From: Charina bottae
Taxonomy: Eukaryota; Chordata; Lepidosauria; Squamata; Charinaidae
Assembly (NCBI GenBank): GCA_023362775.1
Contig: JALMGJ010000002.1
Coordinates: 70,533,414 to 70,597,413, forward strand
Length of the DNA: 64,000 nucleotides
Reading direction: 5' to 3'
Shown piece by piece: positions 45,926 to 57,494 of the stretch. The notes under the pieces were generated by a model. That model did not search any database and was not told where the DNA came from. It worked only from the letters and a program-made list of their open reading frames with translations. The position numbers were made by a program, and so were the translations under genes. Position 1 is the stretch's first letter. Every line of letters begins with the position of its first letter.

Positions 45926-47054
45926 TACAGGTAGCCCTCACTTAATGACCATTCATTGTGATCAAAGTTCTGGCTGCGCTGAACAAATGGTAGTAATGAC
46001 CGGTCCTCGAAGTTCTGGCCATTGTAGTGCCCCGGTAGATACATGATCAAAATTCAGGCGCTTGGCAGCCCTTCTGCATTTACGACCATAGGGGTGCTTC
46101 AACTCCCCCCACCCACCTATCTCCCCCCATCTCTACCCTTTTCACTGCCCTGCACTCCACCACATATCTGCTGCCCCCCGCTGCCACCACCCCCAGCTTT
46201 CCTTCGCCATCTTCTTCCTCCTGCTGGGATGGCAGCTTCCAACATGAGCTGCAGAGCGCGCACCGCGTCCCTGGATAACCAGTCTGCGGGCTTCAGTGTG
46301 TTGGAAGCTGCTGGCCTTTGTGAGGTTTTGCAGGAGGAAGACTGGGCCAAGAGCAATCAGAGGGCCTGCCTGCGGGTAGGCTGTGCCAGCGCTGGGTTCA
46401 CCTCCACCCCTCGCTGAAGCCCACAGGCCAGGTTTCCAGGACCACTTCCAATGCGAGCTGCAGAGTGCAGACTGTGACTCTGGGAAGCTCTGGTCTCTCT
46501 GCTTCCTCCAGTTCTGCCGCCACCCCAAACCACACCTCCCGCATAGCCTGCACCTTCGCCTGGGGAGCTGCCACCGCCTCTCTTGCCTCGCCTGGTGGCA
46601 GAGCGCACTGTGCCTTGCCATCCTGTCCCGCTGACTCCTCCCCGGCCAGGCCCGGAAAGCTCCCTTCAGCAGACGAGTCTCCGTCGCCCTGCCGCGCTTG
46701 CTGTGTACATCCCAGGGCTGCACCCTCTCCCGGCGCCCGGATACTGGGCCAGCAGCAGGAGGAAGAGGATGGCAAAGGTCAGCCGGGGGTGGCGGGGGGT
46801 GGCAGGGGTAGGTGGCAGAGGTCAGGATGGCCACAGGGGCAGAGATGGGGGGAGGTAGGCGGGTGGGGGGAGTTGAAGTGGAGGTGAGTGTGTCAGGGCA
46901 GAAGTGTGAGGTCCCGGCCTAATGACCGCGACTGGGACTACTGGAACTGCCATCGCTAAGTGGTGCGGTCACGTGATGTTTTGCCCAACAACCATTTCAC
47001 TTAGTGATGGAAATTCCCGTCCCAATTAGGGTTGTTAAGTGAGGACTACCTGTA
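45926..47054. mobile_element. 1.1-kb foldback element with TA TSD (caggtagtcctc family)
   Basis: The element is 45928-47052, flanked by TA on both sides. Ends are caggtagccctcacttaatg and aagtgaggactacctg. It is much longer than the 408-bp sister. The two halves of the GC-rich interior (46,140-46,250 and 46,740-46,830) are inverted copies (cttcttcctcctgctgg against ccagcagcaggaggaagagg). Open frames of up to 230 residues on both strands overlap one another and show no domain, so I treat them as GC-driven artefacts. Confidence 0.8.
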
Positions 47055-48984
47055 AACAGCACTATACATTTCAAGAGGCTCTCCATTGAAATAGACATTT
47101 TTTGGCAGCATTCTTCAGAAGAATCTCAAGTGATTTGGTAGAATGTTACACCAGAGTAATACCTTACAGTTATGAAGAAGCTTTGTAGATTCCTGTTTTC
47201 ACCACACAGACCAATTGCATTTAGCTACCTGACCCAAAAGAGGTGCATGAATTCCATGTGTAAACAGTTTGAGTAAGCAGCCTGAATTTGATGAATTAGC
47301 AAACTTCACTTCCTATGGTCCCAGTTTTGTTTTAAGAGCAGAGTTAGAGAGTTGTATATAAACATATCAAAAATCAAGTGAAGTTGTATTAATGTCTGTG
47401 GGGATTGTCGATTAGAGTCAAGAGTCAGCATACAGCAGAGGGCAACAGCAACATTTGACAGCTATAAATCCCAACACAACATTTTGCCAATCAGCTGAGT
47501 CAATAGTGCAAAGACCCCACTTTACACCCTTTATACTCTGTAGTAGTTAGAATGCACTCTGGTGGTTTCTTTATGGGTTTTCGAAGTTCCATGCAAGCCT
47601 TGTGCCAAGGCAACTTATTAAGTCCTAAGCGGCTATTCTTCTTTCAGACATTTGAAGGGTAATACAGTGAAGGGACCTGGAGGATGTCTGGCCAACTAAG
47701 ACACTGAAGATGAATACTCCACCTTGCAACATTTTGCTTCTGTTTCTGTAGCCACTGAGGATTTTGAGACTAGGTAGATGTGCAACTGTTTGTTTGTTTG
47801 TTTATTTATTTATTTATTTATTTATTTATTATTTCAATTTATTTCCCGCCCATCTCCCTTGCAAGGGACTCTTGTTAAAAAATAAGCACATTAGGAATGT
47901 CTCAGTGAAAAGATAAGCCTATAGTATAGGTGGGGATTTTTGAGGTTAAGTGATATCTTCAAACGGGGCAGGTCTCTACATGTCTGGCTCCCTCATTTGA
48001 GTCTACTCTAACTTCTGTTGCTTTCTTAACTGAAACGGAAGCTGCCATGCGAAGCATATTGAGTTGGATGAAAGCCTCACCCAGTGGGCCTTACTTTTGA
48101 GGAAGCATTAGGAGAAAATATTTTTCTTTCAGATGGAGGGTCCGTTGCTGTGCAGGCAACCAGCTCTTTCAGGGAGAGGGTGCTTCTCCCTTCTCCTCCC
48201 CCTGTTCTTGACAGAAGAAGCAAAAATGCCACTAACAATCAGCAGCTGTGTGGGAATGTTTTGACAATAGATTCTCCTTTTCCATTTCAGGCTTTTAGAA
48301 AGGCTGGAAGTTTTGTTTGAAACAAGTCTGTGTTGTTGTCTCTCCCTGTCTGATTTTCAGAATAGTTCTGTACTATTTAATTCTGTTATTTTATCTGACT
48401 TTCTATCCTACCCCATGCCAAGAGTTTACGTCACATCAAAGAACACGTTTGTAAAATCAACAATTGACAGCATGCACATATATTTATGAATATCAGGGGG
48501 AGAAGGCTGATGTTCAGGGGTGTCCTTAGGAGGAGTAAAAAAAACAAGATGGCAGCCACAACTACATGATTGAAACCCAGAACTTTTATTACATGTGTAA
48601 AAACAGGGTGGGGCTTCAATCACACAGTTGCATATGCCATCTTAAATTTTTGAACCCACCCCCATCCCCATGGACACCCCTGCTGATGTTGTTGGGGACA
48701 TAACCTTAGCTTTATCCTAGTTGGAACCCTGTAGGGAAAATATTGATCTGGGCCACTATGGACATTGATAAAGAAAACATCTGTACCTCTCTAGCAGGGT
48801 CTATGAAGCATTTTTCATCTTATGAATTTCCAATACAGTTGTTTGTTGTTGTTGCTTATATGTGTGTCCCACATGGATGCAGGATCTGCTTGTTTTTGTA
48901 CTGTGCTTGCCTCGCTTTTACAGTGAACCTACCAGTGCATGCTGTAAGGAAGGCTTCTGTTTTTCAGCCAGCTTGTTGTAGAGC
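47055..48984. other. Unassigned sequence with an L2-type tail
   Basis: (TTTG)n/(TTTA)n and tttcccgcccatctcccttg at 47787-47875 form a minus-strand L2-type 3' tail. The rest is unrecognised. Confidence 0.5.
47787..47875 (-). mobile_element. L2-type LINE/SINE 3' tail
   Basis: On the minus strand, gagtccc...gggagatgggcgggaaat then (aaat)n, the same tail as the LINE at 53.0 kb. The body is absent, so LINE or SINE origin is open. Confidence 0.65.
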
Positions 48985-49128
48985 TTGACACTGAATAGGA
49001 CTGAGACAGAGTGACTGGCCCAAGGTCACCCAGTTGGCTTCTATGCCTAAGGGAGGACTAAAACCTGGGTCTCTCCACTCCTAGTCCAGCATCTTAGCCA
49101 CTAAACCACACTGGCTCTCTGAATTTCC
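48985..49128 (-). mobile_element. Sauria-like SINE, 5' half, minus strand
   Basis: Reverse complement gives gagccagtgtggtttagtgg, a tagtcctcccttaggcatag block and ctgggtgaccttgggccagt. The tail is missing. Confidence 0.8.
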
Positions 49129-49157
49129 AATATAGTATGCATATATATATATAGCAT

Positions 49158-49262
49158 TTCCTCCTCCAGTGGACCACGTTTTGTCAGAACTCTCCGTTAT
49201 GACCTGACTTCATTGAGTTACGCAAGCCCCTTCGCCACGACAAGGCAGTGATCCATGAAGGG
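49158..49262 (+). mobile_element. Possible Bov-B/RTE internal fragment
   Basis: gacttcattgagttacgcaa and cacgacaaggcagtgatcca resemble a non-3' portion of Bov-B. Short, so tentative. Confidence 0.45.
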
Positions 49263-49835
49263 GAATATAGTATGCACCTACTGTATATATGGAGTCAGTT
49301 CTAAGTTGTTGTGGGCCATTGGCAAGGAAAGATTCACTAAGCTTCCCTGGGCACAAATCATGTCCTGGTTCCTGGCCTCACTTGCTGACTTTCATAACCC
49401 TTATTTCATTCTTTGTGCTGATCTTTTGGAAAGTCCTAAAAATGAATGATTCTAGAACTGTTAGCGGGTCCTTCTAACCAGCTTAGCAACTCACTGAACT
49501 AGCTTGCAATGGTGCTCCTTAAATACAGGGTTGGATATGCAATTTAGCATGAGGGATGCATGATGGAACAAATGTGTATAACATTGAGTAGAATGGTAGA
49601 TACTGGGGAAGAGGCCAGAAATTGTAAAACAAGAGATTTCCCTCATTTGTTGCTCATTTATGGTTATAGATGGTAACCTATAGGTGAATTATCACAGGTA
49701 ATAATCACAAATGTATGTTATATTGTATAACGGTGCATATAAGTATCACTGCAGTTCACAAAGAGTTGCATGCTGTTTTGATACTGTTTTCTGCCTGGTA
49801 GCACCTCCTTGTAGGAAGAGTACATTATGCTCTCT
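49263..49835. other. Unassigned sequence upstream of the L2-like LINE
   Basis: It may include the LINE 5' UTR at its right end. I could not place the element's 5' boundary or a TSD. Confidence 0.4.
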
Positions 49836-52800
49836 TAAAAGGTACGCTATGTGAAGACTCTCTTCCATGCTTGGTTTGAGCACTTTAACCACTTTGGGGC
49901 GGGTTGTTCTATTGAGGTGGTGATGGGTCGGGGATGTTATGGCGGGAGCCGGAGGGCAGACCATCGTTGGGGAAGACGCCCCCGGTGTTTGTTACCGGTG
50001 GCGTGTTCCGGCCCTCCAGGCTCAAACCTAGGCCCTGGTCAACAGATCCTCGAGGGCCCTGGATTCCGGCTGTTGTTGCTTAACGCCAGGTCAGTTAATA
50101 ACAAGGGCCCCCTCATATGTGATTTGATCATGGAGGAGGGGGCCGACCTGGCGTGTATTACTGAAACCTGGCTGGGCGTAGGAGGAGGGGTTGCCCTCTC
50201 GGAGATCTGCCCGGCCGGGTTTCAAGTATGGCACCAGCCGAGACATCGGGGTAGGGGAGGAGGGGTGGCAGTTGTTATTAGAGAATCGATGGTAGCCTTC
50301 AGGGGCGCTGCTCCACAAGTGGCCGGATGTGAGACCCTGTTTTTCAAGTTGGGTTCCCAAGAGCAGTTGGGAGTGTTGCTACTGTACCAGCCTCCCTGCT
50401 GCATAGCAACCTCCCTGCCTGAGCTGCTGGAGGCCGTCTCGGGGTTGGCGGTGGAGTTCCCCAGGCTTATGGTTCTGGGGGACTTCAATCTGCCGTCTCT
50501 GGGACAGGCCTCGGAAGCGACTCGGGAGTTCATGGCTACCATGGCAGCCATGGGCCTGACTCAGATTATTCGGAATCCGACTCAAGACAGTGGCATCACT
50601 CTGAACTTGGTGTTCTTGTCGGAGCAGTGGCAAGGTGATCTGGGGGGAGAGTTACATCTTTCCCCATTGTCATGGTCAGATCATGCCCTGGTGGCCCTGA
50701 GATTCTCATATGCTGCCCCACTCCGCAGGGAGGCTGGACCTATTCGATTGGTCCGCCCCCGGCGACTAATGGACCCGATAGGGTTTCAGAGGGAGCTGGG
50801 GGTTATACCTGAGTATCTTTTGCACGGTCCAGCGGAGGTCCTGGCCGCAGCCTGGAATAAGGAAGCGGCCGGGGCCTTGGACAGGATCGCGCCTGTGCGG
50901 CCTCTCTTGCCCCATCCGACCCGATATTCCCCATGGTTCACGGAGGGATTGAGGGTTTTGAAAAGGGTTAAGAGACGTCTAGAGCGCCGCTGGAGGAAGA
51001 CAAAGACCGAATCTGACCGAACACTAGCTAGAGCCTACCTGGTGGCGGTAAGAGTGGCGAAACATCAATATTTCTCCACTCTTATTGCATCTGCAGAATG
51101 CCGCCCGTCGGCCCTGTTTAGGATTACTCAATCTCTCCTGGGTAAGGTGAGCCCAGTGACCCACCTTCAGGGCCGTGCGGAGGAATTTTCGGAGCATCTG
51201 GCGGATAAAACCGCTCGGATTCGTTCTAAGCTGGACTCCAAGCATGGTGCATGGTCTGGGGAGATGCCAAGGGAACGTCTATGCCCGGTTATCTGGGAAC
51301 AGTTTGATCCTGTTGAGCCCAAGGAAGTGGACAGGATCCTCCGGACTGTAAGGGCCACTACATGTCATCTTGACCCATGCCCTTCCTGGCTAGTGAAAGC
51401 GGCCAGGGAGGTGACATGTGGATGGGTCCATACGATGGTTGTTACATCCTTGGGAGAGGGAGTGTTTCCGGCTGCTTTTAAAGAGGCGCTGGTGCACCCC
51501 CTCCTCAAGAAGCCATCACTGGACCCTACAGTGTTGGACAATTTTCGTCCCGTCTCCCACCTCCCCTTTTTAGGGAAGGTGGTTGAGAAAGTGGTGGCAT
51601 TACAGCTCCAGAGGATTCTGGATGATATGGATTATCTAGACCCCTTCCAGTCAGGATTCAGGCCGGGATATGGGGTGGAAACTGCATTGGTCGCACTTAC
51701 TGATGATCTCTGGCGAGAGCGGGATGGAGGCAGTGCATCCATCCTGGCTCTTCTTGACCTCTCAGCGGCTTTCGATACCATCGACCATGGTATCCTTTTG
51801 GGGCGGCTCGGAGAGTTGGGGGTGGGCGGCGTAGTTTTGCGCTGGTTCACCTCCTTCCTCCGAGACCGGTCCCAGTCGGTGGTGATAGGAGATGAGAGGT
51901 CCGGCCCTCAGCCCCTACTTTGTGGGGTGACGCAGGGCTCGGTTCTCTCCCCTCTCCTATTTAATATCTACATGAAACCGCTGGGTGAGATCATCCGCCA
52001 ACACGGGATGAGGTATCATCAGTATGCTGATGATACTCAACTATATATCTCCATCCCGGGTGAGTTAAGTGATGCAGTTTCTGCCCTTTCTCAGTGCCTG
52101 AAGGCTGTGGGGGTCTGGATGGGGAACAACAGGCTTCAACTGAACCCTGGTAAGACGGAGTGGCTGTGGATTGATGGCGCCTCGGGATCCAAGGAGTTGT
52201 CATCTTTAGATCTGGACGGGGTGGCACTACCCCGTTCAGACTCAGTGCGGAACCTGGGGGTCCTTCTGGACTCACGACTCCTGCTTGAAGAGCAGGTGGC
52301 AGTCGTGGCCAGAAGGGCTTTTGTGCAACTTCGAGTTGTACGCCAGCTTCGCCCTTTCCTGGACCGAGATGCCCTCCGTACAGTCACTCATGCCCTGGTC
52401 ATCTCCCACATAGACTATTGCAATGCACTCAAGATGGGGCTACCCTTGAAGAGTATCCGGAAGCTTCAACTGGTCCAGAATGCGGCTGCGCACGCAGTTA
52501 TGAGTGCCCCAAGATCGGCACACGTGACACCTCTGCTGCGTGAGCTGCACTGGTTACCAGTTTGCTTCCGGGTCCAATTCAAGGTGTTGGTTGTTACCTT
52601 TAAAGCCCTACATGGCATGGGACCAGGCTACCTTAGAGACCGCCTCATCCCCAGAGCATCGACCCGCCCCACCCGGTCATGCAGAGAGCTACAAATCCCA
52701 TCAGTAAAAGAATTTCACCTGGCAGGACCCAGGAGGCGTGCCTTCTCTGCCGTAGCACCCGCCCTTTGGAACATCTTGCCCCTTGAGGTGAGGCTAGCCC

Positions 52801-53090
52801 CCACACTCCTGACCTTCAGGAAGCAACTGAAAACCTGGCTTTGCCACCTCGCTTGGGACGGGATGAGTAATAGCTCTTCCTGGGGATGGCTTGCACCGTA
52901 AAGTTTGGTTCGCAAACATCACTTACAGCCTCTTGGATTTTATATTTTTAAATTTTTAATAATTGTATAAAGTATTTTATATGTTTTTAATTGCTGACTT
53001 GATTGTAAACCGCCCAGAGTCCCCTTGTGGGGGGAGATGGGCGGTGATATAAGTTAGAAATAATAAATAAATAATAAATAATAAATCCTG
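49836..53090 (+). mobile_element. L2-like non-LTR retrotransposon with full-length ORF2
   Basis: Coding frame 49851-52901, then a ~185-bp 3' UTR ending in the hairpin taaaccgcccagagtcccc / ggggagatgggcggtgatat and a run of aaat units to 53,090. The 5' limit is uncertain because I see no ORF1 upstream and no TSD. At least five older fragments of this class lie in the window (1, 10.6, 20.9, 26.6 and 34.6 kb), and this is by far the best preserved. Confidence 0.9.
49851..52901 (+). CDS. L2-like ORF2: APE endonuclease + reverse transcriptase
   Basis: The protein nicks target DNA and reverse-transcribes LINE RNA there. The open frame follows an in-frame stop at 49,836; its first codon is GTG and the first ATG is at 49,923, so 992 or 1016 residues are possible. 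Numbering from 49,851, the endonuclease shows LLLNARS (Asn78), ITETWL (Glu105), Tyr179, GDFN (Asp211, Asn213) and WSDH (Asp277, His278). The RT shows motif A LLDLSAAFDTIDH (634-646), motif B CGVTQGSVLSPLLFNIYM (691-708) and YADD (725-728), followed by an L2-type C-terminus. Two oddities: the usual LDLVF Asp is Asn252 (TLNLVF), and motif B has Thr693 where the 26.8-kb copy has Pro. The length suits an L2-group ORF2. It is uninterrupted but possibly catalytically weakened. Confidence 0.93.
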   Translation: MKTLFHAWFEHFNHFGAGCSIEVVMGRGCYGGSRRADHRWGRRPRCLLPVACSGPPGSNLGPGQQILEGPGFRLLLLNARSVNNKGPLICDLIMEEGADLACITETWLGVGGGVALSEICPAGFQVWHQPRHRGRGGGVAVVIRESMVAFRGAAPQVAGCETLFFKLGSQEQLGVLLLYQPPCCIATSLPELLEAVSGLAVEFPRLMVLGDFNLPSLGQASEATREFMATMAAMGLTQIIRNPTQDSGITLNLVFLSEQWQGDLGGELHLSPLSWSDHALVALRFSYAAPLRREAGPIRLVRPRRLMDPIGFQRELGVIPEYLLHGPAEVLAAAWNKEAAGALDRIAPVRPLLPHPTRYSPWFTEGLRVLKRVKRRLERRWRKTKTESDRTLARAYLVAVRVAKHQYFSTLIASAECRPSALFRITQSLLGKVSPVTHLQGRAEEFSEHLADKTARIRSKLDSKHGAWSGEMPRERLCPVIWEQFDPVEPKEVDRILRTVRATTCHLDPCPSWLVKAAREVTCGWVHTMVVTSLGEGVFPAAFKEALVHPLLKKPSLDPTVLDNFRPVSHLPFLGKVVEKVVALQLQRILDDMDYLDPFQSGFRPGYGVETALVALTDDLWRERDGGSASILALLDLSAAFDTIDHGILLGRLGELGVGGVVLRWFTSFLRDRSQSVVIGDERSGPQPLLCGVTQGSVLSPLLFNIYMKPLGEIIRQHGMRYHQYADDTQLYISIPGELSDAVSALSQCLKAVGVWMGNNRLQLNPGKTEWLWIDGASGSKELSSLDLDGVALPRSDSVRNLGVLLDSRLLLEEQVAVVARRAFVQLRVVRQLRPFLDRDALRTVTHALVISHIDYCNALKMGLPLKSIRKLQLVQNAAAHAVMSAPRSAHVTPLLRELHWLPVCFRVQFKVLVVTFKALHGMGPGYLRDRLIPRASTRPTRSCRELQIPSVKEFHLAGPRRRAFSAVAPALWNILPLEVRLAPTLLTFRKQLKTWLCHLAWDGMSNSSSWGWLAP

Positions 53091-53551
53091 GGCTATGTTT
53101 GAGAGTTGTGCATATGTGATCATGCAGTGTGGGACCATGTCAGAACTCTGGCATGACCCCAGAGTCCTGCCATACAGCAGAGAAGCACAAGATTGAAAGA
53201 GACGAAAGCAACTGACAGAAAGAGACAATAGACCCGGAGCGAGAGTGGGAAAGCGACAACCAATCATGCCTCAAGGACGATGGGCACCTAAGCACCCATG
53301 GATACATGCCTGAGCCAATCGTAGGAAAGTCCATGGTGTGGAGGGGGAGGGAGCCCTGTCAGAAGGGTTAAATAGCCAAGCTCAAGTCAGCAAGACATCC
53401 TAATCTTTCTCAGTGTTCCTTTTGTGTGCGCAACAAACTGTTGATTACCAGACACGCGTGTCCTGTGTGGTATGTGTGAGAACGGAGGCGACTCGCAGTG
53501 AGGGCACCTCACAGACCACTTTCTGCTGATAATTGTCAGGCTGATGGTGTA
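53091..53551 (+). mobile_element. Possible solo LTR
   Basis: gggttaaatagccaagctca near 53,366 looks like a TATA context. It is followed by gttgattaccagacacgcg and a gtgtgagaacggaggcgact end, a layout seen in retroelement LTRs. Terminal repeats and TSD were not resolved, and no internal region is present. Confidence 0.35.
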
Positions 53552-53766
53552 GTCTATAGCAGGGGTCCCCAACCTGTGGGCCACGGCCCACTAGTGGGCC
53601 GCGGGGCTATGTTCTGCAAACCCCGCCCCCCCGGTGAGTGCAATTACCCCGCCCCCGGTGCACGCGATTGGCTTCCGCCTGCAAACCCCGCCCCCCCGTC
53701 TGTGGAAAAATTTTCTTCCATGACCGGTCCCTGGTGCCAGAAAGGTTGGGGACCGCTGGTCTATAA
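53552..53766. mobile_element. hAT-type MITE (ccccaacc family), TSD 7/8
   Basis: The element is 53560-53758 (199 bp). Ends are caggggtccccaacctg and aaggttggggaccgctg. Flanks gtctatag and gtctataa. The interior has repeated aaccccgcccccccg. Sister of 37,405-37,594. Confidence 0.88.
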
Positions 53767-55957
53767 GATATCACTGTTGCTGTCTTTGGGTAAAAATGGT
53801 TCCTGGAACATAATACTTTAAGTGGAGCCATACATGAGCTATGAAGAGTAACTGGAATCTTTATGTTAATGATGGAGTTTGATACCCCTGTAACTAATAC
53901 TTGATGGGAACTGAAACAAAACAAAACAGAGAACCTGTAAACAGAGGAGCACCTGGTCTATCAAAGATCAACAAATATAAAGTGCTCTTCGCTAATACGC
54001 ATGTGTTTCACAAAGCATGGATCCACCTTGTTCCAAACGAATTTAACGCACTGACCATCATAAGGAGCTAATGCACCCACATTCTGTTAGCTTCCCAGAA
54101 ACAACTTAATGCTATTTTATTCCAGCATGCTTTCAGCCACGGTGAATAGGTGTGGTGGCACCTATTAGAGGAATTAATTGGACTTTTATTTCTGTTTTAT
54201 TTGGTTTTATATTTCTCTGTCATCAAGAGTCCTTTGGGATTGGGGTGGGTTACAGTTAGTGAAATAAATAAGTGTGGTTCCTTGTTGATCTTTATAAGAG
54301 CCTTTGATACATTTGCTTGGGTTTCCATGGTTACATGGAATCTATATAGTCTATATAGTTTGATCTTTGGTGTACGTGTGTTAGCTATGCAGAGGATAAG
54401 CTTTGAAATCTTTGCAAACATAGCAAACATTTCAAAGGTGATAATTCTGCAGTTGATAATTTTTTATTTCGTTTAATCCTACTTTTCAATAAAATATTTT
54501 CAATATTTAAGTATGCAGTTCCAGATTCTCAGAGAACAATTGATTTATTTTATTGGCATGCTAAAAGATTATTTAAAAATTTGCCAACTCACCTCCATCA
54601 TATTTTTGTTTTGAAATGTAAAGTGCAGAGAAACTCATTATGCTTACTAAGAAAAAATTGACTATTGGGATATAAGAAGAATATAACTATTGCATGGAAG
54701 GGAAAACACAAATAGGTCCACCATGAATTCTAGATAACTTATATGAACTTACTGTATGTACAAAACTGGTCCAGATAACATTTTTTGGATTATCAAATAA
54801 CAAGAGTGTTCAAGGTTAAGAAGTTTAGGGTTAAGGGGGATTTCCCACCCATCCTTCAAGGTTATGCATAGTTAAAGTTCTTATCAGTTAATGGCCAATA
54901 ACTGTTGGTCAAGAATACATTGTGTGAATGGGTAGAATATGTCAACTAATTTTACCCATGTTACATAGTAAAATTGAATCAGGAGCAGTCAAAAATGCAT
55001 TCATTTACAACTTGTTACCTTCCATATTCCACTTGAATAAGGGCAAAGAAATAGCTTAACAGTGAGTTTGATTGCCTTCTGCTAAATAACACAGAAGGGG
55101 ATTATAATGTGAAGGAATCTATGTAATAGGAACAGTGAATAATTTTCCCTAGCCTGGAGTCTTCCCATTGTATGATATAACAGTGTCTATCATCGCAGCC
55201 ATAGCTGAAGAATGCTGATTTAATAGTTTACTAATGTGCTCAAGATACATAAAAAGTTACATTTAAGCAAAAATACTCCTTTTAAACTATTAAGACTTCA
55301 ATATTTATTTACATTTAATATTTACCATTTTTTTCAACTGTTTAGATCTTACAATCTTTAGCAGTAGTATCCTTTATAAATAGTAATAAAAGTTACTATG
55401 TAGCTAAAATTAATTGTTGGCATGCTCTGTATTTGAAATGTATGAATCAGCTGTAGCTAATTGGTGCCCAAAAATTTCCTAAATACTTGATAATGCTCAA
55501 ATTTCAAACCTCATGAATTTGGTTTTTCCTTTTGCTAGCACAGCACACAAGAATGGTTTTGTGTGTATGTTTATGCAGATGACATTCTGATCTAGTTTTT
55601 TTTCTCACAGAAACTTGAGAAAACACCTAAGTTTACATCTCACTCAGCCATGATGTTCAGGGGAGAATTTGCTCTCACTCTAATCCCAGTCTAACCTGTT
55701 TCTTAAATTGTTAGAAAAATGAGTAATTTGCCATGTTCCATTTCTTAGACACAAAGGAAAGTAGACGTTTAACTTATTAAAAATGTTTTGATGTAAATCT
55801 GGTTCCAACAATGTATCCCACTGTTCCATTGAGACATAAACATGAAATGTTGTTTAGATCAATGGGAAGCTCTTTAAAAAGGAGCAAATAGATGGCTTCT
55901 GAATTTCGAGAACTTTCTAAGTAGCACAATTTGTCAGAATTAGAGGCAAGTGATATG
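53767..55957. other. Unassigned AT-rich sequence
   Basis: 2.2 kb with no recognised gene or repeat family. Confidence 0.4.
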
Positions 55958-56415
55958 GTCTAGACCAGAGCTTTCCAAACTGTGTGTCGGGACACATTAG
56001 TGTGTCGGCTGCAGTGTCTGGGTGTGTCATGGCTGCTGCTGCCTCCGAGCCCTGCCAGGATTCCGCACAGGTCCTAGTGCCTGCCTTGTGCCTTGCTGCC
56101 TCCAAACCTGCCCTGCCAGGATTCCGCGCAGGTCCTAGTGCCTGCCTTGTGCCTTGCTGCCTCCAAACCTGCCCTGCCAGGATTCCGCGCAGGTCCTAGT
56201 GCCTGCCTTGTGCCTTGCTGCCTCCAAACCTGCCCTGCCAGGATTCTGCGCATGTCCTAGTGCCTGCCTTGTGCCTGGCTGCCTCCAAACCTGCTGTGAT
56301 TCCGCACAGGTCCTAGTGCCTGCCTTGTGCCCTGCTGTAAGAGTGTGTCGCGAAATGATACATGTCTAAAAAGTGTGTCACCAACATGAAAAGTTTGGAA
56401 AGCTCTAGTCTAGAC
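55958..56415. mobile_element. hAT-type MITE with five internal 61-bp units, 8-bp TSD
   Basis: The element is 55966-56407 (442 bp). Ends are cagagctttccaaactg and gtttggaaagctcta. Exact TSD gtctagac lies at 55958-55965 and 56408-56415. Units begin near 56,061, 56,122, 56,183, 56,244 and 56,300, so spacing is exactly 61 bp for the first four. It is the longest of three sister copies. Confidence 0.93.
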
Positions 56416-57420
56416 CAAGTTGAACAAGAAGCATCCAGTGCAGCCTAAAGAAGGCCAGACTGATATGCGGCACTTGCCTTCACAGGGGCATAGTACCAAT
56501 CCATTTAATTTTCTGTTTTTCATGAAATGACAGCAGTTAGTTGGCAGTGACAAGCTGGAAACAAAGGACGGTTAATAAAGATGAAAGGAGCAGCTACACA
56601 GTTCTCATTCTATCAACTGATAAAGAACATTTGGGAGCCTGTATGCTAGAATTATGACTTGAGCTAAAACTTGAATTGGCATTTGCAATTTACTTCCATA
56701 GGAGAAGGGTTATTGTTTGGTAATGGGGTTAAAGAGGCAGCCCGATTTTTTCACTTTTTAGTTTTAAATGACTGCTCTCTCACTCTGGCACATGCAAATG
56801 ACAAGCCAAACTCAATCATTACATTATCAAATAGTTGAAGATTTCTCCTTTTCAATGCAAGAATACATGACAGATTTGGCAGGATTCCCTGTTTACTCAC
56901 TTTATAGTGGTCATAACAAGCAGCCCATTAAAATTAATAACTGTGCTTATCTTTAACAATGTTTGGTTAATTCTACATCACCCCCTTTTGTTTAAGATAA
57001 AAATGAAGTACAATTTTATGATGTCTGGGCAGCAAATAAGACAACTAGCACAACTGTGGTAAATGTGGATATTCCTGGGAACCTGTAATAAGTATATCAT
57101 TCTACCATTGTAGGGGATTGTGCTCATAACCCTTTTACCCTGGTTATATATCAAAGGAACAGGACAGAACGTAATTTATTTTCTGGTATTCAGTAATGGG
57201 TTTCTAAGCCCTGGCCACTACAGATGTTTTTGGATCTCTTTGTTAGAGATCAGCTGGAACCACTTTTCACTGCAGACCAAATATGTCCCTCTGAAGATTG
57301 CCAATTGACCCAACTCTTACTCAATCCAACCTGAGACAAAAGAAAATCTCCCATTTATAACATTATGGCCCCCTGGAAAAATTAGTCATCAATTAGGTTT
57401 TTACATAATAAATATATTTT
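56416..57420. other. Unassigned sequence
   Basis: Nothing recognised. Confidence 0.4.
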
Positions 57421-57494
57421 CACTTTATTTATTTTATTTATTAAATTTCTATGACCGCCCATCTCCCTCTCAAGGAGGGACTCTGGGCGGTTAT
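57421..57494 (-). mobile_element. L2-type 3' tail
   Basis: Minus strand: ccgcccagagtccctccttg, gagatgggcggtcatagaaa, then (aaat)n. No body attached. Confidence 0.75.

Noticed and set aside
46142..46834. 230-residue minus-strand open frame
   Set aside because: It lies in a GC-rich inverted repeat with equally long overlapping frames on both strands, low complexity and no domain.
49851..52901. Domesticated host gene from a LINE
   Set aside because: A LINE 3' tail is attached directly and related decayed copies abound, so this is simply a recent LINE insertion.
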